Assembly: GCA_035762665.1 (NCBI GenBank)
Contig: DASTNZ010000144.1
Location: 1 to 64,000 of the forward strand
Origin: JASLBX01 sp035762665
Lineage (GTDB): Bacteria; Actinomycetota; Actinomycetes; Jiangellales; Jiangellaceae
Direction of reading: 5' to 3'
DNA: 64,000 nt
This document shows positions 1-7,294 of this stretch, piece after piece; within the stretch, counting starts at the first letter, position 1; each line of letters opens with the position of its first letter. Made by a program: the position numbers and the translations under genes. A model generated the notes under the pieces. It searched no databases, was not told the origin of the DNA, and saw only the letters and a program-made list of their open reading frames with translations.

Positions 1-60
1 GGCTTCTTCTTGAGCCAGGACGACGACCCGCCTCGCGCGGTCGGTGAACCTCTCGAACAT
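1..60 (-). CDS. clpC: ATP-dependent Clp protease ATP-binding subunit ClpC (N-terminal 20 residues only)
   Basis: Read on the minus strand, the first 60 bases encode MFERFTDRARRVVVLAQEEA, the standard ClpC N-terminus (start of the first Clp-N repeat). The rest lies outside the window. An RBS-like GAGGAG lies about 9 bases before the ATG. ClpC is the AAA+ unfoldase that feeds ClpP. Its position downstream of lsr2 and lysS on the same strand matches the usual actinobacterial order. The partial state comes from the window edge, not from decay. Confidence 0.9.
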   Translation of the reverse strand, partial: MFERFTDRARRVVVLAQEEA

Positions 61-405
61 CTTCTGGCGCTCCTCACCGAGCGGTCTGGGGGATTGCCCG
101 GGGCTCTCCCGGTCCGCCCGTACTTCGCATGCTAGCCCGCCTCGTGGTCGTCGTGACCCCTCGTCTCACGACCGTAACCCGTCGAGGCGACATACGAGCA
201 CAACACTTGGATACCCCACCCCGCTTCCACCCGTGCACTCCGTACGCCAGGGGCGAACGGCGGTCGAGCGAACGATCAAGTCAGAGTGTGCCTCCGGCAA
301 GGTCCATCCCGAGGCGCCGGACTCGTTGCGCAGCTCGCTTTCGATCTTGCGACTATCCACAGCGTCTGACCCTGTGGATAGTCGCACAAATGCGGGTGTC
401 CAGGC
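61..405. other. intergenic region upstream of clpC
   Basis: About 345 bases with no convincing gene; reading frames here lack a ribosome site and recognisable protein sequence. It must carry the clpC promoter and 5' leader, but I cannot place a promoter with confidence. The only clear structure is the hairpin at 349-385. Confidence 0.5.
349..385 (-). terminator. hairpin, probable terminator of the YCII gene
   Basis: A perfect 14-bp inverted repeat (349-362 with 372-385, arm GCGACTATCCACAG) with a 9-base loop lies 21 bases past the stop of the minus-strand YCII gene. There is no U-tract. A related hairpin with the same core, and one compensated base pair, follows another minus-strand gene at 15964-15996. 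Confidence 0.6.
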
Positions 406-747
406 TTAGCTAACGACAGGACGGACCTCGATCGTGATCCAACCACGATCGACTCCTGGCCAGGTCTTGGCGATCTCGACGGCCTCGTCCATCGACTCCG
501 CCTCGAGCACCGAGAAGCCTCCAATAACCTCCTTGGCTTCGATGAACGGGCCGTCTGTCACTCCTGTGGACCGGACGGTCCTCGCGGTATCCGTGCCCTG
601 GAGTTCCGCCCCGGCGCCGGCGACGACCTCGCCAGCTGCGCCCCTCTTCTCGTACCAGGCCATGATCTCCTGGTACCACGCCTCGACCTCGCCCGCCTTC
701 ACCTGCTGCCCGGATTCGGTAGTTATGATCAGGATTGCGTATTGCAT
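406..747 (-). CDS. YCII/DGPF-domain protein
   Basis: A 113-residue protein of the YCII-related (DGPF) family, a ferredoxin-like dimeric alpha/beta fold of uncertain reaction. The DGPF signature occurs in VTDGPFIEAKEVIGGF (about residues 64-79), and an acidic-helix motif follows (ESMDEAVEIA). The ATG at 747 has AAGGAGG about 6-7 bases upstream. Family members are often linked to ECF42 sigma factors; here no sigma gene is adjacent, but another member plus an ECF42 factor lies at 51-52.7 kb. The function is not known. Confidence 0.85.
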   Translation of the reverse strand: MQYAILIITTESGQQVKAGEVEAWYQEIMAWYEKRGAAGEVVAGAGAELQGTDTARTVRSTGVTDGPFIEAKEVIGGFSVLEAESMDEAVEIAKTWPGVDRGWITIEVRPVVS

Positions 748-875
748 GGCGGCCTCCTTCGTGGTCCGGACCCTGACTGAGTCCTTTCATTCCAGTCCAC
801 GAACGGGCGGCACCGCCAATCGACAACGCGTGCCGAGGATCCCGGACCGCGGGCGAACTACGGCAAGATGGTCCG

Positions 876-1544
876 ATGCCGGACTTGGTTGTGGTGATCG
901 GAGCCGGACCCGGACTCGGTCAGGCGATTGGCCATGCCTTCACCGAGCGCGGTGACCGGGTCGTTCTGATCGCCCGGGACAAATATCGCCTGCGTGACAT
1001 TGCCGAGGCTGTGGGCGGTGCGTATGTGCCGGTCGACGTCACGGACGAGCCGGCCCTGCGCGCGGCATTTGCGGAGATCAGGACCAGCTTCGGCGATCCC
1101 ACCGTCCTGGTGCACAATCCGTCGATCGTATTCGAGGCGCCGGCCACCGAAACGCCCCTCGAAGCGTTAATGGCGGGATTTCGGCTGGCAGCGGGGTCGT
1201 TGCTGGTCGCTGCCCAAGAGGTCGTGCCGGCAATGCGCACGGCCGGCCGCGGGATAATCCTGGTCACCGGCAATGCCGCTGCCATCACGGGATCGACCTG
1301 GTCCGCCGCACTGGGCGCGCAAAAAGCCGCTGCCCGTAACTTGGCGCGGTCGTTGGCCGCCGAGCTCGGCCCGGCCGGCATTCGGGTGGCCACCATTACC
1401 ATCAACGGCATACTTGGCACGCCGGGCTTCGAACTAGAGCGAATTGCTGCGAAGTACGTCGACCTTACCTCGGTGTCCGCCGCGGCAAGCTGGCAGCCTG
1501 AGGTCCACTGGCCACACAAGTCAGACCCGATTTCACCGCATTGA
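876..1544 (+). CDS. SDR-family protein with degenerate catalytic residues
   Basis: A 222-residue Rossmann-fold protein related to short-chain dehydrogenases. The N-terminus carries a glycine-rich dinucleotide site, GAGPGLGQA (residues 9-17). The usual active-site Ser is replaced in LVTGNAA, and the Tyr of YxxxK aligns with Leu in LGAQK, the Lys being kept. It may bind a nucleotide without acting as a classical dehydrogenase, or use another mechanism. The ATG at 876 has only a weak RBS. Its TGA stop lies inside the left arm of an inverted repeat (1541-1610), and the gene converges on lsr2. Confidence 0.75.
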   Translation: MPDLVVVIGAGPGLGQAIGHAFTERGDRVVLIARDKYRLRDIAEAVGGAYVPVDVTDEPALRAAFAEIRTSFGDPTVLVHNPSIVFEAPATETPLEALMAGFRLAAGSLLVAAQEVVPAMRTAGRGIILVTGNAAAITGSTWSAALGAQKAAARNLARSLAAELGPAGIRVATITINGILGTPGFELERIAAKYVDLTSVSAAASWQPEVHWPHKSDPISPH

Positions 1545-1610
1545 TCCTGGAGAAGTCCGGGGCTCGAGCCGGATGAACCGGTCTATTCAGCGACACTTCT
1601 CCAGGATCAA
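1541..1610. repeat. stop-codon inverted repeat between SDR gene and lsr2
   Basis: A perfect 16-bp inverted repeat, 1541-1556 (TTGATCCTGGAGAAGT) with 1595-1610, and a 38-base spacer. The left arm contains the SDR stop codon; the right arm ends 14 bases from the lsr2 stop. It probably acts as a bidirectional terminator. The TTGATC foot resembles the arms at 6402, 14948 and 62170. Confidence 0.75.
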
Positions 1611-1624
1611 TGTGTCTTGACTCG

Positions 1625-1948
1625 TTAGCGATTCTCGTACTTTTCGATGATGTCGGCGGGGATGCGGCCGCGATCGGAGATCTTCATACCCTGACCGCGT
1701 GCCCACTCCCGAATCGCTGCGGTGTCGCCGGCCCGGCCACCGCCCCGGCCACCCCTGCCACGGCCCCGCCGCCCGCCGGCCCGGCGCGCCGAGGACACAT
1801 ACGTGGCAAGGGCGTCACGCAGAGCCTTCGCATTCTTCTTCGACAGGTCAATCTCGTACGACGTACCGTCCAGCGCGAAGCTGACCGTCTCTTCGGCCTC
1901 GCCACCGTCAAGGTCGTCGACAAGAAGGTACTGAACTTTCCTGGCCAT
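1625..1948 (-). CDS. lsr2: Lsr2 nucleoid-associated protein
   Basis: A 107-residue Lsr2, the actinobacterial H-NS-like protein that bridges AT-rich DNA and silences acquired genes. It starts MARKVQYLLVDDLDGG, has the N-terminal dimerisation sheet (to about residue 60), a Gly/Arg-rich linker (about 62-78), and the C-terminal DNA-binding domain AAIREWARGQG with the minor-groove RGR in SDRGRIPAD. The ATG at 1948 is chosen over a longer frame because the family starts there and AAGGG precedes it. It lies between the argA-like gene and clpC, the usual neighbourhood. Confidence 0.95.
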   Translation of the reverse strand: MARKVQYLLVDDLDGGEAEETVSFALDGTSYEIDLSKKNAKALRDALATYVSSARRAGGRRGRGRGGRGGGRAGDTAAIREWARGQGMKISDRGRIPADIIEKYENR

Positions 1949-2040
1949 CCGAGAGCCCTTCATATCGCAGGGAAGATTGTCGACCAACACTACTACGCCA
2001 TTGCAGCTGGAAATGCAATTCGACACCAGGATACGGACAA

Positions 2041-2544
2041 TCAGGAGAGCTGCAGGAGCATCCTCGTGTTGCCGAGAGTGTTCGGCTTGACACGATCAAG
2101 ATCCAAGAACTCGGCTACTCCTTCGTCATCCGAGCGGAGCAGTTCGGCATACACGTCGGGCGGTACGATGCTGCCCTGAACAACCTCGAAGCCGTGCCGC
2201 TTGAAGAACTCGACTTCGAAGGTGAGGCAGAACACCCGAGAGATTCCCAGATCGCGTGCCACGTCCAGCAACGTCGTTAGCACTGCGTGGCCAATACCTC
2301 CACCTAGCCGGTCCGGATGTGTGGCAAGTGTTCGAACCTCGGCGAGATCTTCCCACATTACGTGTAGCGCTCCGCACCCGATGATCGAACCTGCCGGTTC
2401 GTCGGCGACCCAGAACTCCTGGACGTCCTCATACAACGTGACCATCTCTTTGGACAAGAGAATGCGCTGTTCGGCATACCGGTCCACGAGCCGCCGAATC
2501 GCCCGGACATCAGCCGTCCGCGCGCGGCGAATCGTCGCATTCAC
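2041..2544 (-). CDS. argA: amino-acid N-acetyltransferase (N-acetylglutamate synthase type, GNAT)
   Basis: A 167-residue GNAT protein resembling the short mycobacterial N-acetylglutamate synthase (Rv2747 type), which acetylates glutamate or glutamine at the first step of arginine synthesis. Typical segments are IRRARTADVRAIRRLVD at the start, GCGALHVMWEDLAEVRTLA, the acetyl-CoA loop GGGIGHAVL (about 82-90), and FFKRHGFE. The GTG start at 2544 overlaps the lysS stop (GTGA), so the two are translationally coupled. The arginine role is inferred from family resemblance. Confidence 0.8.
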   Translation of the reverse strand: MNATIRRARTADVRAIRRLVDRYAEQRILLSKEMVTLYEDVQEFWVADEPAGSIIGCGALHVMWEDLAEVRTLATHPDRLGGGIGHAVLTTLLDVARDLGISRVFCLTFEVEFFKRHGFEVVQGSIVPPDVYAELLRSDDEGVAEFLDLDRVKPNTLGNTRMLLQLS

Positions 2545-4052
2545 TCGGGCTTGACGAGCGGGTACAGGATGGTCTCCCGAATGCCGACACCGGTGAGCAC
2601 CATCAACAAACGATCGACGCCAATCCCCATGCCGCCAGTAGGCGGCATTCCATATTCAAGGGCACGAAGGAAGTCCTCGTCGAGGTCCATTGCCTCCGGG
2701 TCGCCCTGAGCCGCCCGCAGCGACTGCTCCACGAGCCGCTTTCGCTGGATCACTGGATCGACGAGCTCGCTGTACGCGACGCCGAGTTCGACCCCGCCTA
2801 TGATCAGGTCCCAGGCTTCGGTCAGCCGCGGATTGTCACGGTGCGGGCGAGCTAACGGGCGGACGGCCTCTGGATAGTCGCAAACGAATGTAGGTCGCAA
2901 CAGATGGTGCTCGACCAATTTCTCGAAGAGCTCGAGGATTATTTCGCCGTGGTTCCATTCGGGTGCTAGTTCAACATCGTGCTCGGCGGCGATCTTACGC
3001 AGGTGATCAGCGTCGGTGTCGATAGTGATCGTCTCGCCGATAGCGTTCGACACGGCACTGTGCAATGTGACCCGATCCCACGCTTGCTCAAGATCGATAT
3101 CGCCGCCGCGGCCGTCAGGGACGATCGTCCGGCCGATAGTGCGGGCCGCATTGAGCACAAGTTCACGACACAATTCGGCCATGCCGTCGTAATCGCTGTA
3201 GGCTTCGTAGAGCTCGAGCATGGTGAATTCCGGGCTGTGCGTGGAGTCCGAGCCCTCGTTGCGGAAGACCCGGCCGATCTCGTATACCCGATCGATGCCC
3301 CCGACGATGGATCTTTTCAGGTGCAATTCCAGGGCGATACGAAGTGTCATTTGCAGGTCGAAGGCGTTGAAGTGGGTTGCGAAAGGTCGCGCTGCCGCGC
3401 CTCCGTGCGACAACTGCAGCACCGGCGTCTCGACCTCGACATATCCCCAGTCGTCCAGCGTCGAACGCAAGGAACCGACCACGGCGGCCCGATTTCGCAC
3501 CATTTCGCGCGCGGCCGGGTTCACAATCAAGTCGACGTACCGCTGGCGGACCCGGGTCTCCTCGTTGAGCGCTTTGTGCGCCACCGGAAGTGGCCGCAAC
3601 GCCTTCGACACGAGTTCCCAAGACTCTGCCATCACGGAAAGTTCGCCCTGCTTGCTCGCTACGATCTCGCCTTCGATGCCGACGTGGTCGCCGATATCGA
3701 CGAGGTGCTTCCAGTCCGAAAGAGCATCCTCGCCAACCCGATCGAGAGAGAGCATTGCCTGGAGCTCTGTGCCATCTCCGGCGCGTAGGCGCGCAAAGCA
3801 CAGCTTTCCCTTGTTGCGAATGAAGATGACACGGCCGGCCACTGCGGTGTGTCTGCCCGTCGCGGCACCCGGCTCAAGCCCTTCGAACTCGGCACGCACC
3901 TCAGCCAGGGTGTGCGTCCGATGGAAGCCGCGTGGATAAGGGGCGACGCCACGCTCGAGGAGTTCGGCGCGCTTCTCGCGGCGGACGCGCATCTGCTCTG
4001 GCAGTTCGTCCGTCGCGGGAAGATAATTCGCTCGCTCATCCACGAGGGACAA
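2541..4052 (-). CDS. lysS: lysyl-tRNA synthetase, class II
   Basis: About 503 residues. It charges tRNA-Lys with lysine in the cytosol. It has an N-terminal OB-fold anticodon-binding domain (about residues 65-160), the GGAAARPF segment, class II motif 2 (FRNEGSDSTHSPEFT, near 270) and motif 3 (GMGIGVDRLLMVLTG, near 480). The first start in frame is TTG at 4052; a GTG three codons later at 4043 is an equally good choice. It heads the lysS-argA-lsr2 minus-strand run, with the four-base overlap into argA. Confidence 0.95.
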   Translation of the reverse strand: MSLVDERANYLPATDELPEQMRVRREKRAELLERGVAPYPRGFHRTHTLAEVRAEFEGLEPGAATGRHTAVAGRVIFIRNKGKLCFARLRAGDGTELQAMLSLDRVGEDALSDWKHLVDIGDHVGIEGEIVASKQGELSVMAESWELVSKALRPLPVAHKALNEETRVRQRYVDLIVNPAAREMVRNRAAVVGSLRSTLDDWGYVEVETPVLQLSHGGAAARPFATHFNAFDLQMTLRIALELHLKRSIVGGIDRVYEIGRVFRNEGSDSTHSPEFTMLELYEAYSDYDGMAELCRELVLNAARTIGRTIVPDGRGGDIDLEQAWDRVTLHSAVSNAIGETITIDTDADHLRKIAAEHDVELAPEWNHGEIILELFEKLVEHHLLRPTFVCDYPEAVRPLARPHRDNPRLTEAWDLIIGGVELGVAYSELVDPVIQRKRLVEQSLRAAQGDPEAMDLDEDFLRALEYGMPPTGGMGIGVDRLLMVLTGVGIRETILYPLVKPE

Positions 4053-4173
4053 GCCTAACGATCCCGGCCGGGGCGACTGTACTCACATTGCCGCGGGACG
4101 AGACAACGGCAGGCGAATCCCATTGCCCACCGCTGTGATGCCTGCCACATTAGAATCACGGAGGTGGCTCCCC

Positions 4174-4503
4174 ATGGGTGAAGTACAGGTTGCCGACCGA
4201 GGCTCGCGTGAGATCGTCGTCTTTCTGAGCGGCGATATCGACGACCTTATGACCGACGAGCTGCATGCGGCGGTGGAGGAGGTCGCCGGCTTAGAGCGGC
4301 TGAGCTCGCTCAGCCATGCAGTGGTAGATATGCACCATGTCACATCGCTTGGCGCGGCCGGCATCGCGTTCCTCAGGGAGCTGCAGGTACGTGGTGAACG
4401 CGCCGGGTTCGCGGTCTCGTTCTCGCACCTGAGCAGCGCCGCTCACCGCGCTCTCGAAGAGGCCGGCTGGTCTTTCGTGGAAACGAGCCCGCACATGCCG
4501 TGA
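4174..4503 (+). CDS. STAS-domain protein lacking the phosphorylated serine
   Basis: A 109-residue single STAS domain, like anti-sigma-factor antagonists (SpoIIAA/RsbV). The ATG at 4174 is preserved behind a strong GGAGGTGG at good spacing. The loop usually reading DSSG is GAAG here (VTSLGAAGIAFL, about residues 65-76), so the serine phosphorylated by partner kinases is absent; the nearby Ser of VTS is two or three residues off. No kinase or sigma gene of that type is adjacent. The stop codon shares the palindrome TGATCA with the convergent epimerase stop. Confidence 0.75.
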   Translation: MGEVQVADRGSREIVVFLSGDIDDLMTDELHAAVEEVAGLERLSSLSHAVVDMHHVTSLGAAGIAFLRELQVRGERAGFAVSFSHLSSAAHRALEEAGWSFVETSPHMP

Positions 4504-5445
4504 TCAGGCTGCACCGAGCTCGCGGAATCCGTCCCGCCAGCTCGGGTAGGACGGCGTCCAGCCGAACTCAGCCTTGGCCTTGCCATTGGCCGAACCCCGC
4601 ATCGTGGTCATGGTGGCCACGCCGAACTCCCCGAGCATCGGCCGCACCAGCCACGCCGGCGCCTGGAACGGCTTCTTGGCGCCGATGACCTTGGCGTAGT
4701 GCGGCAGCCAAGTGGAGACGGGGGCGGGGTCATCGTCCACGATGTTGTAAACACCGGGTCGGCCACGCTCGACTGCGATCGCGGTAATCCGCGCTGTGTC
4801 CTTGATGTGGATGAATGAGAACACACCCGCGCCGCCGCCGACGATCGGCATCCGCCGCTTGGCCACGGCGTCGTAGATCTCGCCACCACGGTCGAACGAC
4901 GTCCCGGGACCGTAGAAGCTGCCGTAGCGCAGGACCAACCCCTCGATGCCTTGTGCAGCGGGCACAGTTGTCTCCACGTGCCTGATGGCGGCCAGGGACT
5001 TGACCGAAGCGGCTGCCGGCGCCGGGTCGAGTGGGTCGTCCTCGGTCTTGACGGTGCTGCCGGTGTGCGGGTTCGGCCAGCCCGTGTAGCTCTGTGCGAT
5101 GAACCGCTTTGCACCCGCTTTGCGGGCTGCTTCCAGCAGGTAGTCCAGTCCCCTGGTGCGCAGCTCATTCGTAGCGGCGAACGCCTCGTCGAACCGCTTG
5201 AAGTCGGCCCGGGCGATGGCGGTCAGCTGGTGGATGACCACATCCGGGCTGGCCTCCGTCACAACCCTGAGAACGGCCTCGCGGTCCAGAGCATCGAGCA
5301 CGATAGGTTCGGCACCGGCCGCCCGGATGGCGCCAGCCTTTGCCTCTGCCCGGGTCGTGCCGATCACTTCGTGCCCGGCCTCGACCAGCGCGGGCATCAG
5401 GTGGCGGCCCAGAACACCGGTGGCACCGGCTAGAAAGATCCTCAT
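4504..5445 (-). CDS. NAD(P)-dependent epimerase/dehydratase, ECF41-linked
   Basis: A 313-residue extended-SDR protein. The cofactor site is FLAGATGVLGRHLMP (residues 4-18). It has a substrate-binding C-terminal half and no clear YxxxK, as in atypical SDRs. The ATG at 5445 follows GGGAGA. It diverges from an ECF41 sigma gene, the class typically linked to carboxymuconolactone decarboxylases, oxidoreductases or epimerases, and has a canonical ECF41 promoter (5471-5497). Its substrate is unknown. It is probably the regulon gene of the neighbouring sigma factor. Confidence 0.85.
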   Translation of the reverse strand: MRIFLAGATGVLGRHLMPALVEAGHEVIGTTRAEAKAGAIRAAGAEPIVLDALDREAVLRVVTEASPDVVIHQLTAIARADFKRFDEAFAATNELRTRGLDYLLEAARKAGAKRFIAQSYTGWPNPHTGSTVKTEDDPLDPAPAAASVKSLAAIRHVETTVPAAQGIEGLVLRYGSFYGPGTSFDRGGEIYDAVAKRRMPIVGGGAGVFSFIHIKDTARITAIAVERGRPGVYNIVDDDPAPVSTWLPHYAKVIGAKKPFQAPAWLVRPMLGEFGVATMTTMRGSANGKAKAEFGWTPSYPSWRDGFRELGAA

Positions 5446-5470
5446 GTCTTCTCCCTTCGTCGATCCCTAC

Positions 5471-5497
5471 GACGAGATGGGACACCGCCCTGTGACA
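5471..5497 (-). promoter_or_regulatory. ECF41-type promoter of the epimerase gene
   Basis: On the minus strand TGTCACA (5497-5491), exactly 16 bases, then CGTC (5474-5471). This matches the published ECF41 consensus of TGTCACA at -35 and CGTC at -10. It sits about 25 bases upstream of the epimerase ATG. Confidence 0.8.
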
Positions 5498-5513
5498 GTA
5501 AGGCCGCCAGTGA

Positions 5514-6413
5514 TTGGATCGGATCGTGGCCGACATCGCGACGGAGCACCACGACGAGCTTCGCCCGCTGATGTTCTCGATCGCCTACCGGATGCTCGGC
5601 AGCGTCACCGAGGCGGAAGACATCGTCCAGGAGGCGTTCGTTCGGATGGTCGGCCCGTCCGCGCCGGAGGCTCGCTCACCGGAGGCGCTGGCGTCGACCG
5701 TCACGACCCGGTTGGCAATCGATCACTTGCGCTCGGCGCGCGTACGGCGCGAACGCTACGTGGGCGCCTGGCTGCCAGAGCCGCTGATCACTGCCGACGA
5801 GGAGGCGGACCCCGCCCGCCGGGTCGAGGTGGACGAGACCGTATCGATGGCTTTCCTCGTTTTGCTCGAGAACCTCTCGCCGGTCGAGCGGGCGGTGTTC
5901 CTGCTGCGCGAAGTCTTCGACTACGACTACGCCCAGGTGGCCGAGATCGTAGGGAAGAGCGAGGCGAACTGCCGCCAGATCCTCGGCCGGGCAAGGCAAC
6001 GAATCGAAGAGCGGCGGCCTCGGTTCGAGGCGTCTCCCGAACGGCGCGAAGCGCTCGCCCGGCAATTCCTCGCAGCATGCGAAACTGGCGACACCGCCGC
6101 GTTGGAGCGACTCCTGGCCGACGACGTGGTGTTCTACGGTGATGGCGGTGGCAAGGTTGCGGCGGTCGCTCAGCCAGTGATCGGCGGGTTGCGGGTAGCC
6201 CGCTTCATGCTCGGGGTCGCCCGCGAGGTCGCGGCCGTTGGTGGTCGATTCGAGCTCACTGAGGTCAATGGCCAGCCCGGGGCTCGGCTCATCGACGCGG
6301 AAGGCCGGCTCGGCGCGGTGCTTGAACTGACCATCGCCGACGGCCGCATTCGTGAGCTGCGGAACGTTCTCAACCCGGACAAGCTCGATCACCTCGGCCT
6401 CCCCCTGCGTTGA
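5514..6413 (+). CDS. sigJ: ECF41-family RNA polymerase sigma factor (SigJ-like) with SnoaL-type C-terminal domain
   Basis: About 299 residues. Sigma region 2 (IAYRMLGSVTEAEDIVQEAF, about 23-42) and region 4 (LSPVERAVFLLREVFDYDYAQVAEIVG, about 121-147) are followed by a SnoaL-like C-terminal domain (about 180-299). The three ECF41 signatures are present: WLPEPL (86-91), DGGGK (210-214) and NPDKL (287-291). In ECF41 factors the C-terminal domain modulates activity in place of an anti-sigma factor. The start is TTG at 5514 or GTG at 5526; neither has a strong RBS. The last codons lie in the arm of a long inverted repeat. Confidence 0.9.
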   Translation: MDRIVADIATEHHDELRPLMFSIAYRMLGSVTEAEDIVQEAFVRMVGPSAPEARSPEALASTVTTRLAIDHLRSARVRRERYVGAWLPEPLITADEEADPARRVEVDETVSMAFLVLLENLSPVERAVFLLREVFDYDYAQVAEIVGKSEANCRQILGRARQRIEERRPRFEASPERREALARQFLAACETGDTAALERLLADDVVFYGDGGGKVAAVAQPVIGGLRVARFMLGVAREVAAVGGRFELTEVNGQPGARLIDAEGRLGAVLELTIADGRIRELRNVLNPDKLDHLGLPLR

Positions 6414-6517
6414 TCATGCAAAGGCCGGGCGACACGCCGGAATGTCCGAATCAGCCGTGCGGGACAACTACGGACGAACCGGCGTGTCGCCCGGCTTTTG
6501 CATGATCAACGCAGGGG
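6402..6517. repeat. 39-bp inverted repeat spanning the 3' ends of sigJ and coaX
   Basis: Arms 6402-6440 and 6479-6517 pair at 38 of 39 positions, with a 38-base spacer. Each arm includes the last codons and the TGA of its gene, so both unrelated proteins end in PLR from the same DNA. The arms contain TGATCATGCAAA and GGGCGACACGCCGG. It probably acts as a bidirectional terminator. The arm theme recurs at 14948-15041. Confidence 0.85.
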
Positions 6518-7291
6518 TGGAACGTTGCGGTCGTAGACGAGACGGAGGCCCAGCAGGGTGAGCCATGGCTCATGGTGGTCGACGCAGCGGCATTCGGTGA
6601 TCACCAGCTCGGCCAGCCCGCCGGTCGCGACCACAGGTATCTCGCTCAGCGGGAGCCCCAGCTCGGCGGCCATCCGGATCACGATGCCGTCCACCTGACC
6701 CGAAAAGCCATACAAGGCACCCGACTGGAGGGCCTCCACGGTGTTCTTCGCGATCACGGACCTCGGCCGCACTAGCTCAACCTGTCGCAGCTGCGCCCCC
6801 GCATCCCCGAGCGCATCCAGCGACACCCCGATACCGGGGGCGATCGCGCCGCCAAGGTACTCACCCTGCGGCGACACGACATCGAAGGTCGTCGCCGTAC
6901 CGAAGTCGACGACGATGGCCGGTGCGCCGTACAGGTGCTGGGCCGCGATGGCATTAACGATCCGGTCGGTCCCGACCTCGCGGGGGTTGTCGACCAGCAC
7001 GGGCAGCCCGGTCTTGACGCCGGGCTCGACCAGCACAGCCGGCAGATCCGCGAAATACCGCGCCACCATGCCACGCATCTCGTGCAGGACGGACGGGACG
7101 GTGGAGCAAATGGCCACCCCCTTAATGCCGTCATCGTGCCCGCCGCCGGCCAACAGACTGCGTAGCAACGCCCACAGCTCGTCAGCAGTGCGGTGTGATT
7201 CAGTGGCAACCCGCCAGTGCTCCACGACATCTTCGCCGTCAAGGAGTCCGAGGACGGTTTGGGTATTGCCGACATCAATCGCGAGCAGCAC
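6506..7291 (-). CDS. coaX: type III pantothenate kinase
   Basis: 261 residues. It phosphorylates pantothenate at the first step of CoA synthesis, using ATP and a monovalent cation. It shows the ASKHA fold signatures: LAIDVGNTQTVLGL (3-16), NPREVGTDRIVNAIAA (about 101-116), VVDFGTATTFDVV (about 127-139) and GGAIAPGI (about 147-154). The GTG start at 7291 lies 3 bases after the nadC stop, so it is the last gene of the nadB-nadC-coaX unit. Its 3' end lies in the inverted repeat shared with sigJ. Confidence 0.95.
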   Translation of the reverse strand: MLLAIDVGNTQTVLGLLDGEDVVEHWRVATESHRTADELWALLRSLLAGGGHDDGIKGVAICSTVPSVLHEMRGMVARYFADLPAVLVEPGVKTGLPVLVDNPREVGTDRIVNAIAAQHLYGAPAIVVDFGTATTFDVVSPQGEYLGGAIAPGIGVSLDALGDAGAQLRQVELVRPRSVIAKNTVEALQSGALYGFSGQVDGIVIRMAAELGLPLSEIPVVATGGLAELVITECRCVDHHEPWLTLLGLRLVYDRNVPPLR

Positions 7292-7294
7292 GGT

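Noticed and set aside
2979..3788. 269-codon plus-strand frame inside lysS
   Set aside because: Antisense to a clear class II synthetase with all motifs.
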